DNA from: Macrosoma leucophasiata
Lineage: Eukaryota > Arthropoda > Insecta > Lepidoptera > Hedylidae
Length of the DNA: 64,000 nucleotides
NCBI GenBank assembly: GCA_036365455.1
Contig: JAWQUS010000010.1
Span: 18,028,501 to 18,092,500, forward strand
Direction: 5' to 3'
This document shows, piece after piece, positions 25,269-40,200 of this stretch. The position numbers and the translations under genes are program-made. Under the pieces are notes generated by a model. That model searched no databases. It was not told where the DNA came from and was given only the letters and a program-made list of their open reading frames with translations. Every line of letters starts with the position of its first letter. Positions within the stretch are counted from its first letter, which is position 1.

Positions 25269-28200
25269 CTGGTGAGAGACATATTTTATCATTTCCATAA
25301 GTGAAGAAGGAATTTTATCGCCTAAATTGAATCAGAACCAGTGTAAACAATAACATCTGCAAAATGATATTTTCACACATTAGAAAAAACATTTAGTGAT
25401 TGGCGTTTAAACGATTATTTGAGTGCTCATTATGACAAAAATCTACGTATTTTAATAGAGTTTCTCAATACGGAGAAAACACCTAAACTATATTTATTAT
25501 TATATATAATTGTTTTATTAGATTTTGCGCAATAACTCATAGGAATGACATCTTTTAAATTCGACTTCAGACGGGGTTCAGTGCCTAATTAGCGATTTTT
25601 CAAATTTTATTTTTTTGCCTTGGAGTGGCTGTAACCGACATCTATTATTGTCAACTATGTATTACCATTGTATCATTTTTATAGGATGTATGAATGATAA
25701 AGCAGTAAATTAAAAAAAAAAAAATGGAAATTAACACATGGATATTTGCGTCCTGTACTAAAACTACCGCCATTCCGACAGCCAACCCGAATGCCAAGTG
25801 CGGTGATTATTGCATATCCCCCAGACGACACTATCTGGCATATGTGAGCATCAGCGCGGGAGGCTTAAGTCCAGCGAACGTCTTTCATCGGAAGCGATTT
25901 TAAGCTCGGTACTTTACTCAGACTTACACCCATATTCTAAGCCGTAATCTGGACTTTAACTCAACCTTACTCAATGGAATTGGTATTCTTAGTTGTAACT
26001 AATAACGTCAACTCGACATTCTGCCTCCGTTTAAGGTAAAAAAGCAACTGTCAAACTCCAAGGTACGTCACGACCTAACTTGAAGTTTCGAGGAGTATTT
26101 ACTTACAATTACGCCATATTTTTGCGCTCAATAAGTTTTCGTGTCGAAACTGTCTGGAAATATAATTAAATACCATATCTATAATATAAAAATAAGTCGG
26201 GTTTTCCTTCCTGACGCTATAACTCCAGAACGCATGAACCGATTTCCACGGTTTTGCATTCGTTGGAAAGGTCTCGGGCTCCGTGAGGTTTATAGCAAAG
26301 ATTAAATTCAGGATTATAAAGCGACATCCACGCGGGCGAAGCCGCGGGCAACAGCTAGTTCTCTATAAAAATGGATCTTCAAGACTTTGTGAATTATATA
26401 TATTTATTATGATTATCATCATACAGGTGAGGTAATCTCACAGGAGTTACTGTCAAAATACAACTAAGAATATGGATTTCGAGGTGTCCTCATAAAGTAT
26501 CCTAAGCTGAGTGTGAGTCAAGCAATGTTTCAAATAACGTCTTGGAATATGGGTGTTAGTTTCGGAATAAGGGCGTACAGTTCCCAGCTAGAAATATTGT
26601 ACATCGAGTTTAGGAAAGCAATTTCGTCTAATTTCGAATCTGTAGAGTATCATAATTTTCGGAACGTTACCTCTTTCGCACACTACCTTTGTGACATTAT
26701 GCCAAATTTTGACCAATATCGCAATATCAGTACGTAGGCAGTGTGCGACACAGATAACGCTCTACAAAACTAACCAATTGTCTCTTTCCTAAGCTCTATG
26801 TGCAACATTTCTTGGTACAGTATCCAACAAGAAATATTGCACATCGAGCCTATGAGAGAGACAATCGGCTAGTTTCGACTTCGTAGAGCGCTATCTCTGC
26901 TGCACACTGCCTACGTAAGCACTGATAGTACGGTATTGGTCAAAACTTGATCAAGATGGTCGACAAACGTCAGATAGGTAAGATGTGAAAGAGATAACGC
27001 TCTACAGACCGATAGTCTGTAATAAGCCGAAGTTTCCTTCCTGAGGTCGATGTGCAATATTTCTTGTTGGATACTGTAGGCACACCGCGGACACTCCGCC
27101 AAAATACCATACAAACGCTTAATTTGGTCTCTATTACACAGCCATCAATCAGTGACGTGTATTTACACGTGCACCTGTGTGCGTAGCAACTAGAAAATAC
27201 CAACCGTCGCCCATAAGAGGGGAGGAGGTTGGATGATGCGGGGAAATCGGGCGGGGCATCGAAGTGTCCATTTTATACGTAGTATTATTACATATTCTCT
27301 GCTGTAGGTACGGTAATTATCGAACCGACGGTCGGTAGGAGATGTTTACCGTTGGTGTTGTGTTTGTGTTCATCGGCGTTGGTGTAGTGGTGCGCGTCTA
27401 CACTGACGCCCGAGTCGCGCTCGTCGCCCTCGCGCGCGCGTCTCGGTACCGCCGGCGCCTCGCCCCACCACCGTTTCTCGCCTGTAAACACCCGCGAACA
27501 TCGCTTATTATACGACCTCTTTTAATGGTATTGAACCTGAAAATCTTTAACTTACGTGTGAGTAGAATGATTTGTAGGGTTTTGAGAACACATTTAAACG
27601 GCTCTCAGAACCTCACAAAGTTTTGATCTGTGAATGAGGAAGTAATTGACGAAATAACATGTTTATTTTTAATAAATTTTAGTGTTTTTCATTTCGAGAA
27701 TATAACGAAATTATTCTAGAAAAGCTTTACTTTTTACATGTGCCATGCAACTGAAAATAATGCCATGTAACAAATATTTAATTCTGCTAACTGCCTTCGT
27801 AGCTGGCATAATTTATAACTCAACCCTAGATATGATCCAAAATGTTTTTTTTGGTAGAATACCATGATTGGATAAAATTTCAATTGCATCCCAATAAGTC
27901 CGAAAAAAACGTTATCTACAACGTCAATCACTTCATATTCTATCAAATTAAAAAAATATTGCATCTAGGTATTTCACACTATACAAATATGATACCCGCT
28001 TTGCTTTCGGTGAAATGGAGTGTTGATAACATTACATACCGGAGACTCTCGGCGGCAGGGGCGGCGCGTCTCCCGGCTCGCTCCACGACGCGCGGCTGTG
28101 GCGACGGGTCTCCACTTCTTCGTCCATAGAGTCTCTGCACATATTTCTTCATTATTGTGTGAATTGTGATGGGTGACCTAGCTAGTTACAAATTAAAATG

Positions 28201-31200
28201 CACGTTTCCATGCTTCGGAGGGCACGTTAAGCCCTCGGTCCCAGTTGCTATCGATAGATAGCAGTCGTTAAACCTTGTCGGAGGCCAAATAATAATGTGC
28301 GGTTTGAAAAGCATCCGACAGCATGTTGGCCACTAACCCTTATCTCCACCAACCCGCATTGGAGCAGCGTGGTGGAGTAAGCTCCAGGCCTCCCTCCAAA
28401 GAAGAGGAGACTCGTGCTCAGCAGTGGGACGTATCAAGGATTGCCATTATTACGTCTCATTGTTACCGCCAAATTAAACAAGATTATTGAGGAAAAAAAC
28501 ATATCTACATGGAAGTCGATTTGAAATATTGATTAGTGAAAAATGTGTGACGACTATTGACCTCAGTCCCAGCCACACCCCATACATTTTCACTTACATT
28601 TACGACGATAAAATTAGCTGTCACAAGTATCAGTCTTCTAAAATTGTACTCCCGTTGATCAAATTGTTAGTTGGCCATTCTTTAAATACGATCTCAAGCA
28701 TAGGCGTAGAAAAAGCTGGGTAAACCGTGCCAATTCAAAATTTTATAAACAAAAAATTAAAGCTGGACATGGATCGAAATAGCAGCGGCGCTTTCCACAG
28801 AACTGACGTCATTGATATCCCGACCGTAATTCACGGCCTTAAATAAATATGATGTCTTGACTCGACATCTAAGTTGAGACATAACAACATTTATATAAGG
28901 ACTCACCGATATTTATCCAGCGGCGGTTTAGTAGGACTACGAGGATCTCCCGACTTGGGTCGAGAGGGTAGCGGCGGTGCAGACTTCACCATGGAACTGT
29001 CATCGTTACTGTCTCTGACGTCACTCACTGGCAGGCTGCTCGACATTATACTGCTCTGCTGATCGAGGCCGTCATCCAATGAATACTGAAAGAAATAACC
29101 AGAACACCCTTAAAGTTTGAAGATAAGAAAAGGTGGCTAACTTACAGCGGTTTCACACTACTCCGTAGCGTTTCAGTCCCATTCAAGACTCCGTTTAGTG
29201 GCGTATATGTTTCTATGGGTGTGTTTACTAGACCGTACTAAAAACCGAATGGTAATGTAATTGATCTATCAACGCACAGCTCAAACGACTGGACGGACTG
29301 ACTAGAAATTTGCCATACAGGGTTGTGATGAAGTAGGTATCGAAGAAAATATATATTTTAAATTCCACCCCCAATGACAAAGCCCGCGGGAAAAGCTTAT
29401 TAGGAAAATAAGTTTAAATTCATTAATAATACTAGTTTACTAAATAGATTTATAATGTATGTAAATACGTATGTATCTTCACGCCAGGTCCATAACGCGG
29501 TAGGCAAAGAGTGAGATTTATAAGCAAGCTATAACTAAATTATACATAATAAATAGGGTTAAGTTTGAATATATTGTGTACTATACTTAAATGGTAACTA
29601 ATGGACACCGAGACGAGAGATAACACTACGTTTTACAGATGGTAGAACTGGTAGGACATTAGTAAAGGAGCTTGCTCGGCATAAGTAACGTTACAATATC
29701 TACTCACAAATAACAGTAAAACTGTTTTCTCCATCCCTCTCGCTTATCACTATTACGGTTTCATACTATTAAAAATGAGTAAGTGTTGTGTTATATGGAC
29801 TCCAAAAGACAATGTACAGGAAAAACTTACAATAGGTTTGTTGTACAGATGTCCATCTTCATAATAACTGTCACTTTGTTGCACACTATGCGATCTTTTA
29901 TCCAGCGGCACTGGCGGTAGGGGCGTACTAAAATTGTGATAAATAGAACGATATAATATCCATATTAACTTGAAAAGATTATTTATAAATTATTTCAACG
30001 TTAAACATACTTCACTATACTTTCGGAGAGTTGGCGTCGGGCACGTGTTAGGCCCGGGCCTAAATTCTGTCGCAGTTGATTGAAACGTTCCACAAGTCGT
30101 CTGAGAACAAATACATCATTAAAGTTACTAGAATTCACAAGTCGGTTTGTTGGTCTATTGACAAAACAACTGTCTGTCGAATATTAATATCACAAGTTTT
30201 CAGAAGGTACTCCGTGCAAAGAAGAGTAGGTAATTAACGACAAGAAATCGGTTTTGTTGTGATGTACATTTATGAGACTAAAAAGACCGTTCGTCGTTTT
30301 ATCATGCCAGCCGCTTAGTTAAGAAGGACAGAAGGTTATGTCACAAAAGAGATCCATGCAAAAGCTTGATATCCTCAAAAGCAAACCTCTTAAATCACAG
30401 ATACCAATATCCTCAGCTTACAGGCAGTAGCACCCTCTCTTGGAGAAGAAGTGCTCCACACTTTACGAGTTTGAAAGTACTACATTCCCAATTGTAATCA
30501 CATCCGCCCAACACAAAAGACATCTTCCCAAGAGCTTATTAAAAAAAAAACTCACCTATGCAAAGGCTTAACGTCCTCCGGTGCCAGTCGACCGTGCAAC
30601 GTAAGTCCAGCGTCCACTACGGCCAGTTGGGAAGACACAAGCCTCCTTAGTTTAGCCGCAGCGGCCGCTTCCCTGGGAGACGCAGTTCTTCCGAACTCTG
30701 CGGTCAGGAAGGCCTGCTCATACTTTGTGATGCCTCCCTGAACATTGGCGTCAATGGTCCCTTGCAAGCGCATAGAGAACGGGTTTATATTCCGGGAAGG
30801 GTCCTCGGTGTATTGTGTTATGAGGCTGCGCAGCTCGCGTTCCGTTGCCTCCATCGTTTCGCATGCAAACTGTAATGGTTTGTATCAATTTGTTAACAGG
30901 TCAAAGGATTCATTTTCTTATGTAAGCGTTAATATTACTTAGGTTGTTTTATGAATGTCTGAAATTATAATTGTCTTATCTAACACAAATGTAATGATTT
31001 CGCATTATATTAAAGTGAAAAAAAAAAAAACATATGTGAAATATTAAAGTTTTAAATACCAGATAATTTAAAATAATTGGATAACACAATTAATGTTAAG
31101 TTGGATAAACTTATGTAAAAGAACTACAAAAACTAACTGTAAAAATAAATATTCATTGAATTTGATTGTAATGGAAAAAAAATTAAATTTGTATAATTTT

Positions 31201-34200
31201 TATTCCGGATATACAACAACTTAAGGTTGGGGAAAAAGTTTCTTCGCATTTTTTAAGATAATTCAAAACATTTTTTAATATAGTTTATTTAAATTAAACT
31301 AAAGTACGTATGTATGTACCATTTTGTTCGATAACCTTTTGCCATCTTGTAGGTAGGGACATGATCCCATTGCTATAAAAATTTTGGGACTTCTCATCAA
31401 AATACCGCGACAAGTGGATTTGGCAGTCCTCTCGTGATGTTAACCTAACATTGCATAAAGAATTCTGAAGAGACCGAAACAGGTGGAAATCTGAAGGTGC
31501 AAGGTCAGGACTAAACGGCGGATGCCGTACACCTCCCAGCCAAACTCTCTTAATTTTTGCTGAGTGGCTATAGATTTGTGAGGTCTAGCGTTATCATGAT
31601 GAAACACCACACCCCTTCTGTTGATCAATTCCGGCCGCTTTCTCTCAACTTCTTGCTTTAATCTCACCAGTTGTTCGCAGTAGAGTTCAGAATCGATAGT
31701 CCTGCCTGGTGGTAAAAGCTCATAATGAATACTGCCCTTCCAATCCCACCACACACACAACATCACCTTATTGCGAGTTTCGCCACAGTCTGTGAAGCCT
31801 GACCGGCCTTTGACCACGACCTTTTTCGCACGTTCTTGTCGTACGTGATCCACTTTTCATCACCAGTTATCAGCTTCTTCAAAAATGATTCGGTTTCATT
31901 ACGTCGTAATAAAAAATCACAAATGAGTACACGGTTCATTAGGTTTCTTTCAGTGAACTCGTGAGGTACCCAAATATCGAACTTTTTTTTGTACCCAGCT
32001 TTTTTCAAATGCGCCAAAACTGTTTTGTGATCAATTCTCAGTTCTTCAGCTACGTCGTAACTACTGATATGTCGATCTTGCTCCACTTTTTCAAAAATGG
32101 CATCCATTTTATCCGTAATAAGGCGACCAGTGCGAGGTGCATCTTTGACATCAAAATTTCCGGATTTAAAACGCTTAAACCAAATTTGTGCTACTCTCAC
32201 AGACACTGCACTAGGTCCATAAACATCGCAAATTGTTTTCGCGGCTTGCGTTGCATTTTTACCTTTTTTGAAATTATATAATTATATTAATTTTAAAATG
32301 TATCGAATTTCTTGATTAGATTCACTCATCTTGACAGTACGAAAAACAAATGAAAATCACACATTTGCCTAATATGAATTTTAACTTTCATTGATACCAA
32401 AACCAGCCAGATACAAATACTACAGCCAAAGAGATTTTATTACAAGTTCATACATAATATAATGCGAAAAGACTTTTTCCCCAACCTATTATTTACATGG
32501 TTGTATCACTTACTTCTACTGGTGGTATTTCCTCAACAGATCTGGATATCACTTCAGACCACCGAAGTATTCCAGGTAACGTATTCTCTGTGACTAATGT
32601 TGTGCGTTCAATCCACAGACTCTGTAAGACAAGAAAGATAACATAAATAAGTAATTTATGTATCGAAATAGCAGCCATGTAATGGAACATTATTTCCAAC
32701 AAAACATAATTAATCTATGACTCCGTAATTTCTAATACAGAACATTTCTTTGAAAGGCATCCCGCTAGGCTTTAACACCGCCAATGTGCACCTTTTTGAT
32801 TTTGACAAAAATAGTTCAACTGTAATATAAATAATGTACAACTTAAATATCGATCCGCTGTTATGTTTTTCAACACTAATAAAACTTGACAATGTTGTTT
32901 CTAGAGTTTATTAAAATAGTTTTCTATACCTTGAATTCATTATCTTTATCAATGGGCGGTTTATGCAAGGGACGATCGCAGAGGAACGTGTCGACGTCGT
33001 TGCAGGCGTAGAAACGTTTCACTTGGTCCGGCGCGCCCTGCGGCCACGTGCGACGCGACGCTACTGGCTTCACGTTGCAGATTTGAATATCTAAAACGCA
33101 ATAATTGTCCTGAATATATTTATTGGGACTCTGGCAAGCTTGAAGTATTATCAATACATACAATAAGACAGTAAAAGTCTAGTGTCTGTACATTAAATTT
33201 CTTTAAAAAAAAACGAATAAGGGGCGATTAAAGAAGAGTAACAGAAACAAAAAAAAACAACATTTTTTTGAGTTTTTTTCCGTCTGTCTGGTACATTTTG
33301 ACTTCGAAACTACTGAACGGATTTGAGTGTGGTTTTCACAGGCGGATTATATATAGTTAGGAGCGTTGTCAAAATCGTGAAAATCGGTTGAGGGAATAAG
33401 AAGTTATGATCAATTGAAAATTTACTTTAAGCACTGCTTCAAAACATTTCAACAAAGTTGAATGCGGTGTACATAAATGTATTTAATTAAGACTAGCTGT
33501 GCTCACGACATCGACCGCGTAAAATTTAATAAAATTATTGTTCAGTATCTATGCGGACGAAGTCGTGGGCACAGACAGTTTATTAATAAATTGATTCCAA
33601 CAGAAGTGCAAAAAAGTATGCTGTTGTTATATAACCGCGATAGCGCCTTCAAATTTTATAGGAGCAATATATTCAAGGCGTTTCACTATTTTAGTCGATA
33701 AGGAACAAATCGAAAGCCTAAAACTAACAGGACAAATTATTAAAAAAATATGCAATATAAAGCTGTCATAATCACTAACCATGATAACAAGATGGGTAAT
33801 CTAATATCAGAGATAATGCGAAGGCCAGTTTTCACTTATCATGGCATGCTAAGATACCCAGAGTATTAAATATATTGAGTGATTTACGGCCCAATAAGGG
33901 CCGGGGCTTAAGTCTTCTTCCTTTATGAAACATGTGCAAACGATAGAGATAGCTTAGGCTTAGCAGGAATGCTTGACACGCGAACTCACATGATTTCTAA
34001 ATCGTTAAGGAACGGGGACATAAAACTGTTCTCCGGGTTGTATCGCAGGAGTCTACACTGTTCTAAATTCTCGGAGATTCCTCTATATACATTGAGGAAG
34101 ATTATTGAGCTAGTTTTAGTCAGTAAACGTATCGAAGTCGATATTTAGAAAAATATTTAGTAGTTACCAAACATCCAGTATACTGAAAGACCATGAAGAT

Positions 34201-37200
34201 AAACTCGAGAGTAAAATTAATCGTTATGGTAAATAATAGGTACGTACACTGTCCGTCGGAGGCGATGACGGAGTCATCGGGCGGCGTGTTGCGCATGAGG
34301 ATGTGCGCCGACACGTATTCAGACTGCAGCCGCTGAGTAAACGCCCCGATACGCTCGTAGTCGTGCCCACGGTATACGAACAGCTTATTCTGTGGATATA
34401 GTCCATAGTCATTCACGATAATTACTAGCATAACGTCAAACATGCATAAAGTAAAAAAAAAACATGGTCAATCTCTCATAATGCCAAACTTTCATATCAA
34501 AGTTTGATTTGGATCAAATTCACAGTTTAATTTACGTAAATTATTGCCAGCCACCTTTGCCGGCTGGAGATAAATTAATCCTTACATATTAATTACGGCG
34601 ATCGGGCGAATGGTGTTGTACTTATAAGGCAAACATTAAGATGACATTCATTCATATTGCCAGCCGAAACACGTTGTCCTTCTAAGTTACTCATTATAAA
34701 GACATTTATACTTTAACAATGATTGAATTGACAATAGATTATAAAATAAATCGCTGCTTTGAAAGAATACTGTCGTAACTCAAAATGAGTGAATTTTTCA
34801 GTAGAGCACTTTAAAGTTTTTATTTTTAAAGAAAAATGGAAAGAAAAATTTGACTTCAGGCGAGACAATTTTTTTTAAAAATTTTGATTTCCATTTTTCT
34901 TTAAAAATAAAAATATATTTCACAAGCATGTGTTAATGCGAAATAATATAAAACCACTTTAAAGTTTTTTCAAATCTTCAAATGTCATATTTTTTTATTT
35001 TATGCGCAAATGTTGATGAAACTTGAACAAAAAAACGAAAAATATATTGTTGTTTATGTATATTAAATGTTTTTAAGAAAATAATATTAATTTAGTACTA
35101 AATATTGAAAATGACTACTAAGTCTCAGACTTATAACAAAATAACACAGACAAACTTATGAAGATTATGGACTCATAACAAAAAATACTAGGAAAAAAAT
35201 TGGTTATTTTTAATAACAGTGGTGTTTTTAGAAATAATACAAAATATTAATTATGTTTTTCTCTGTGATACTGATACATTTTGAGTTTTGACATCTTAGC
35301 ATTATTTATTTTAAATCAATAGTGTTACAGTACCAATTCGGTCTTTCTTTTACAAAAAAACTTAAAGTAGATAACATGTTCCATGGAAAAATAAAGTATT
35401 AACTGGTTTTACAACAAGACTAAAATTGGAAAAAATATAGAAAAATGAGAAAGTTTAACATCTTTCAAAATAGCTACTGCTTATTTAGTACTTGTGGTAT
35501 CATAGAATCTTATTAATTCTGGAAACCAAACAGAAAAATAAAAATAAACTTTGAACAATTTGAATTGAACAACGTAGCTTTCATCAACTTTCAAATTAGA
35601 AGAATTTTATTTCTAAACACAAAACACAGTTTATATAAGTCTCTATTTTGAACAGTCTTTTAAAAAAGCTATCTAAATATCTGTCTATAATACTTTAAGA
35701 TCATAATAATCAATTCGCAAGTTTTACATTACTAATATGCAAAAAAATACTTTCATCGTGTCATACGACTACTGTGGGCCTATGTAAGTATATTATTATG
35801 TTAATATCAATTATAAGTATCTTTCGAGAACATAACAATAACTGACCCCCCTGTTAAAACCCTAAAGATTCTCACACGATAATGAGTAACATTTCAGAAT
35901 AGTATTCTTTTGTAGTAAACCAAACAATCCTCGTTTCTTCTTTTCACACACTTCCCTCAAATTTTTGTATGCTTGTTGTGTCTTAACTATATTATTATTT
36001 TGTATGTGCCTTGTTCAACCTATATTGTTAACAATAACTTTATTAAAATGTTCCTCTTCGTATGATGTTTTGTAGTACAAGGCATCATTAAGAGAGTCGT
36101 CTGGAAAACTTTAAAAAAAAATTAAGTAAATTATACTGTAGGCACTATAGTTCTCATAAAGCCGGTAGATACGATTTAGTGAAGTGGACAAGTAACTCTC
36201 CTGAGTTACTCGAACACAGCCCGAGAGCGTCTGTTTAGATGACGTCAATATATTTAAAATATGAGGTTAAACCAGCATGTGATAATCCTGTTTTCACAAC
36301 TTTTTTTTATGTAATGGAAGTGGCAAGCAAGTATCCAGTTCACGTGATGACTGCAGCCTACAAACACTTATACGAAGACCAAAGTCAAAATGCAGATGCG
36401 TTACCACATCTGAGGCCTAAGGTGTCATGCCTCTGTGCCGGAAATTACTAATAGCACAATTTTATCCGCTACCGCACGACTTTATGACGTCTTAGGACTC
36501 GTAGAGAATTAAATAAAATAATAAATAAATACGTATACGTGGCTTCTCCAGTTAGACTGGGATGAAGTACCACCATAGCGCAATGTCCGTTTATGGCAAA
36601 TAATATTTATCGGAGTTACCGCTTCTTTCGCATATTAAATTTCCCCGCCATATGGGTATAGAGAAAAACTCATAAGTCTCAATACTCGGGTTTGCCGAGG
36701 CTAGCGAGCAAACGCTGTGTGATAGACTTACCACGTGAAAAATGGTGACGTAGCATCTCCGAAACCGAAATTGAAAAAATTTCTGACTCTTAGGGCCTTT
36801 CAGCAATATTCTTTTGATCTCGCTTCGTGGCATAAATCATAAGAAAAAATTCGTGTTTATACTGAGATTTATTCGGAAACTAGCGCGACATAACACAATT
36901 ACCACTGAAGATCTTAACACCGCTGAATTAACAATAATTAGGGCCGTTCAGCAACATTCTTTTAATGAGAATATTAAAAATATTAAAAAAATATCAAAAA
37001 TTGCTCAACAGCTTTACGAAATTTTTGAAAATTACATCCTTTCATGACTAATGACAGTATCTTACGTGTTGCTAGCCAATCGGAAAATTGCTCGCTAGAT
37101 TATGCACTGAAACGGTTACTTGACAGATTTGTTAGTTGATTATCATCACCGCAAGTATTGTCACGCTAGACCGCAACTTTTAATTTCTATAATTAGGCAA

Positions 37201-40200
37201 AAATACTGGATCTTAACTGCTGGTCGCGTGGTACGCAAACGTAGGTATTCACAAATATATCCAGTGCTTTCGATTAAATCCTAGGCTTACATTTCCGCTA
37301 ATGGGAGAACTACCCAGATGTCGCTTCAGAGGAATGTAAAGCCTTTACTCACATAGGTGTTGATTATGCCGGCACTCTTTACATACACAGCCAAAAGGCA
37401 TATATAAGTCTCTTTATTTGTCTGGTGACTAAGGCAGTCCACATAGAATTGGCATCAGACTTGAGTTCCGCAACTTTCATAAATTGGTTTAAGCGATTCA
37501 TTTACAGACGTGGATATCTAGAATACCTACTCATTACTGCTAAGTACCTAAGTACAAGCAAAATCTAGAAGCCTAGAATATAACTACCCAGAATCTAGAT
37601 ACCTAGAATGTAGCTAACTAGTAACTAGCTACCTAGATTACTTACTTATAAAGAGGTACCTAGTATTATTTATACCTATCGAAGGTATAAAGAACATTAG
37701 ATACCTACTAAAATATTAGGTTCTGTAAGATTTATTACGATTTTTAGCGGGATGGTAGTGGTGTGTGATAGGCGTACGGTACTTACAGTTCCGGGAATAA
37801 TATTCAACACACTTAGTTCACAAAGTTTATTACACACTACAATCACAAGTTACATATATAAAGACAGAAGGGTAATATGACAGCACGGAAGAAAGATAAT
37901 AGAAGCGAAAGCACTAAGATATAACAGCGGCAAGCACTAAGATATATTCGCGAGTGTCAAGCAGAGCAAGCGAGCGATATGCGTCTGGCGTCGATAGCAG
38001 ATACGATCGGACTGCATTGTCCTGCCGTGTTGGCGACGGCGTACGCGCAGGTAGCCGGTCGCCGTTCGGGAGGGATCGGGCGGTCTCGGGTGCATCGAGC
38101 ACCGCCTCGCATCACTACTAATAAAATCCATACGGATGTCTGCATGTATGTAAACATATTTTTATACTATACAAAATGTATGTTAATTATTATTTATTAT
38201 TAGTTTTACATGTTATTATTCGTTTTTATTATTTATTATACAATGTTTATATTTAGTTTATAAGATGTTTATATTTAGTTTTTACACAGTGTTTATATTT
38301 AGTTTAGGATTAAGTTTGTACATATTATTAATAATTGTTTAACGTAGTTTATAAGATTTAACCAATTGTTTAATACAAAATAAATAAAATAAAATTAACG
38401 TTTACAAAATACACAAAGTAAAGTTCCACTACATCACCCCCCTCCAGAGACCGTCCTACGGGCGATAATAATCAGGGAACCTGACCTTGCGCCCCGACTT
38501 GGTCGTTCTGAGGGCACGATCAGCCATAGTGTTATCATCTGGTATGATCGTTGGTATGTCTGTGTGTGTGTAAGAAGTGTTTGATGTGGTTGTTGATTTG
38601 TGTTGTGTGTCTGGTCTGAATGATTGTTGAGGTGTATCTGAAGTGTGTCGTGTGATTGGTGAGTGAGTCGTATTTGGGTCATGTAATATGTAGGCTGGTT
38701 TGAGTCGATCTATCGAAACCGTTACTTGATTACCCTTATAAAGAATCTTAAACACCTTTTCACCTCGCTCCAATACCTCGTGAGGACCAGAATATGCAGG
38801 TTTTAATGAGCCTACTATTTTATCGTCTCTCAGAAAGACATGAGACGAAGTAGCAAGCTGTTTAAAAACAAAAGTAAACCGTTTCTTACTGTGCTGATTT
38901 GTAGGTGACGGCTGGAGGTTCTTGACGAACTTACGTAGCCGTGACACATAATCGGACACATCGGTACATGTATCATCTGTTGGCTCGAAAATGTCACCAG
39001 GAAGCCTGAGAGGCTCTCCATACAGCATCTCCGCTGAAGATGCTTTAAGGTCATCTTTGATTGCACTACGAATACCTAAAAGAACAAGCGGTAATGCATC
39101 CACCCAAGAAGTGCTGTTGTGACACACAATTGCGGCTTTCAGCTGCCTATGAAATCTTTCGACTAACCCATTACATTGTGGATGATAAGCCGTGGTTCTA
39201 CGATGCTGAAAACCAATTAAATGAGACAAATTTTTAAATAAGCTGGATTCAAATTGTCTCCCACGGTCGGTTATGATGTCCGTTGGACAACCGAAGCGTG
39301 AGATCCAACCATGAAGCAGTGCGTTAGCTACCGTTTCAGCTGTAATATCGAGTAACGGTATTACCTCTGGCCATCGCGTGAACCGATCTACAACTGTGAG
39401 GCAATACCGAAAGTTCTGAGAAACTGGCAGAGGTCCGACTAGATCTATATGAATAAAAGAAAATCTAGATTTTGGTAGTTCGAAAGATTTCAAAGGAGAG
39501 GAGACGTGCCTGTTAACCTTTGAACGCTGACATGCTTGGCAATTGCGCACCCATTCGCGACAATCGCGCTTAACCCCTGGCCATACATAGCGGTCTGACA
39601 CCAGCGTAGCAGTTGCATTTGCACCTGGATGGCTCAATGAGTGCATACTGTGAATTATTTGGTGTCGAAGCTGTTTTGGAACAAAAGGTCGCAACTTACC
39701 GTTCCTATCGTCACAGCATAATTGTCCTTGAAGACCAGGTAGGCTCACCATCTTCAGGCGTAACGATGTGCTGCCATCTAAAATGGTCTTCATTTCGCAA
39801 TCCACCTTCTGAGCTTGGGCTAATATCTGCAGGTCAACTGGTTTTTCACATGCTTCAATTCGCGAAAGAGTATCAGCCACTATATTATTTTTGCCTGAGA
39901 TATGCCTGATATCAGTGGTGAACTGCGAAATGAAGTCCAGGTGACGAAACTGCCTAGGAGAACAATTCCTTTTATGAGAGTTGAAGGCGAAAGTCAAGGG
40001 CTTATGGTCTGTATAGATTGTAAACACTCTCGCTTCAACCATATGCCGAAAGTGCTTCACGCTCTCATAAATTGCGAGAAGTTCTCGGTCGTAAGGAGAG
40101 TACTTCTGCTGGGAAGGGCTTAGCTTACGAGAAAAGAACGCAAGAGGTTCCCAAGAAGTCTCTCTTAGCTGCTGAAGAACGGCGCCAATGGCTTTATCCG

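Noticed and set aside
37914..38203. Several 60-74-residue open frames inside the LTR
   Set aside because: They occur identically in both LTRs, overlap each other on both strands and match no protein.
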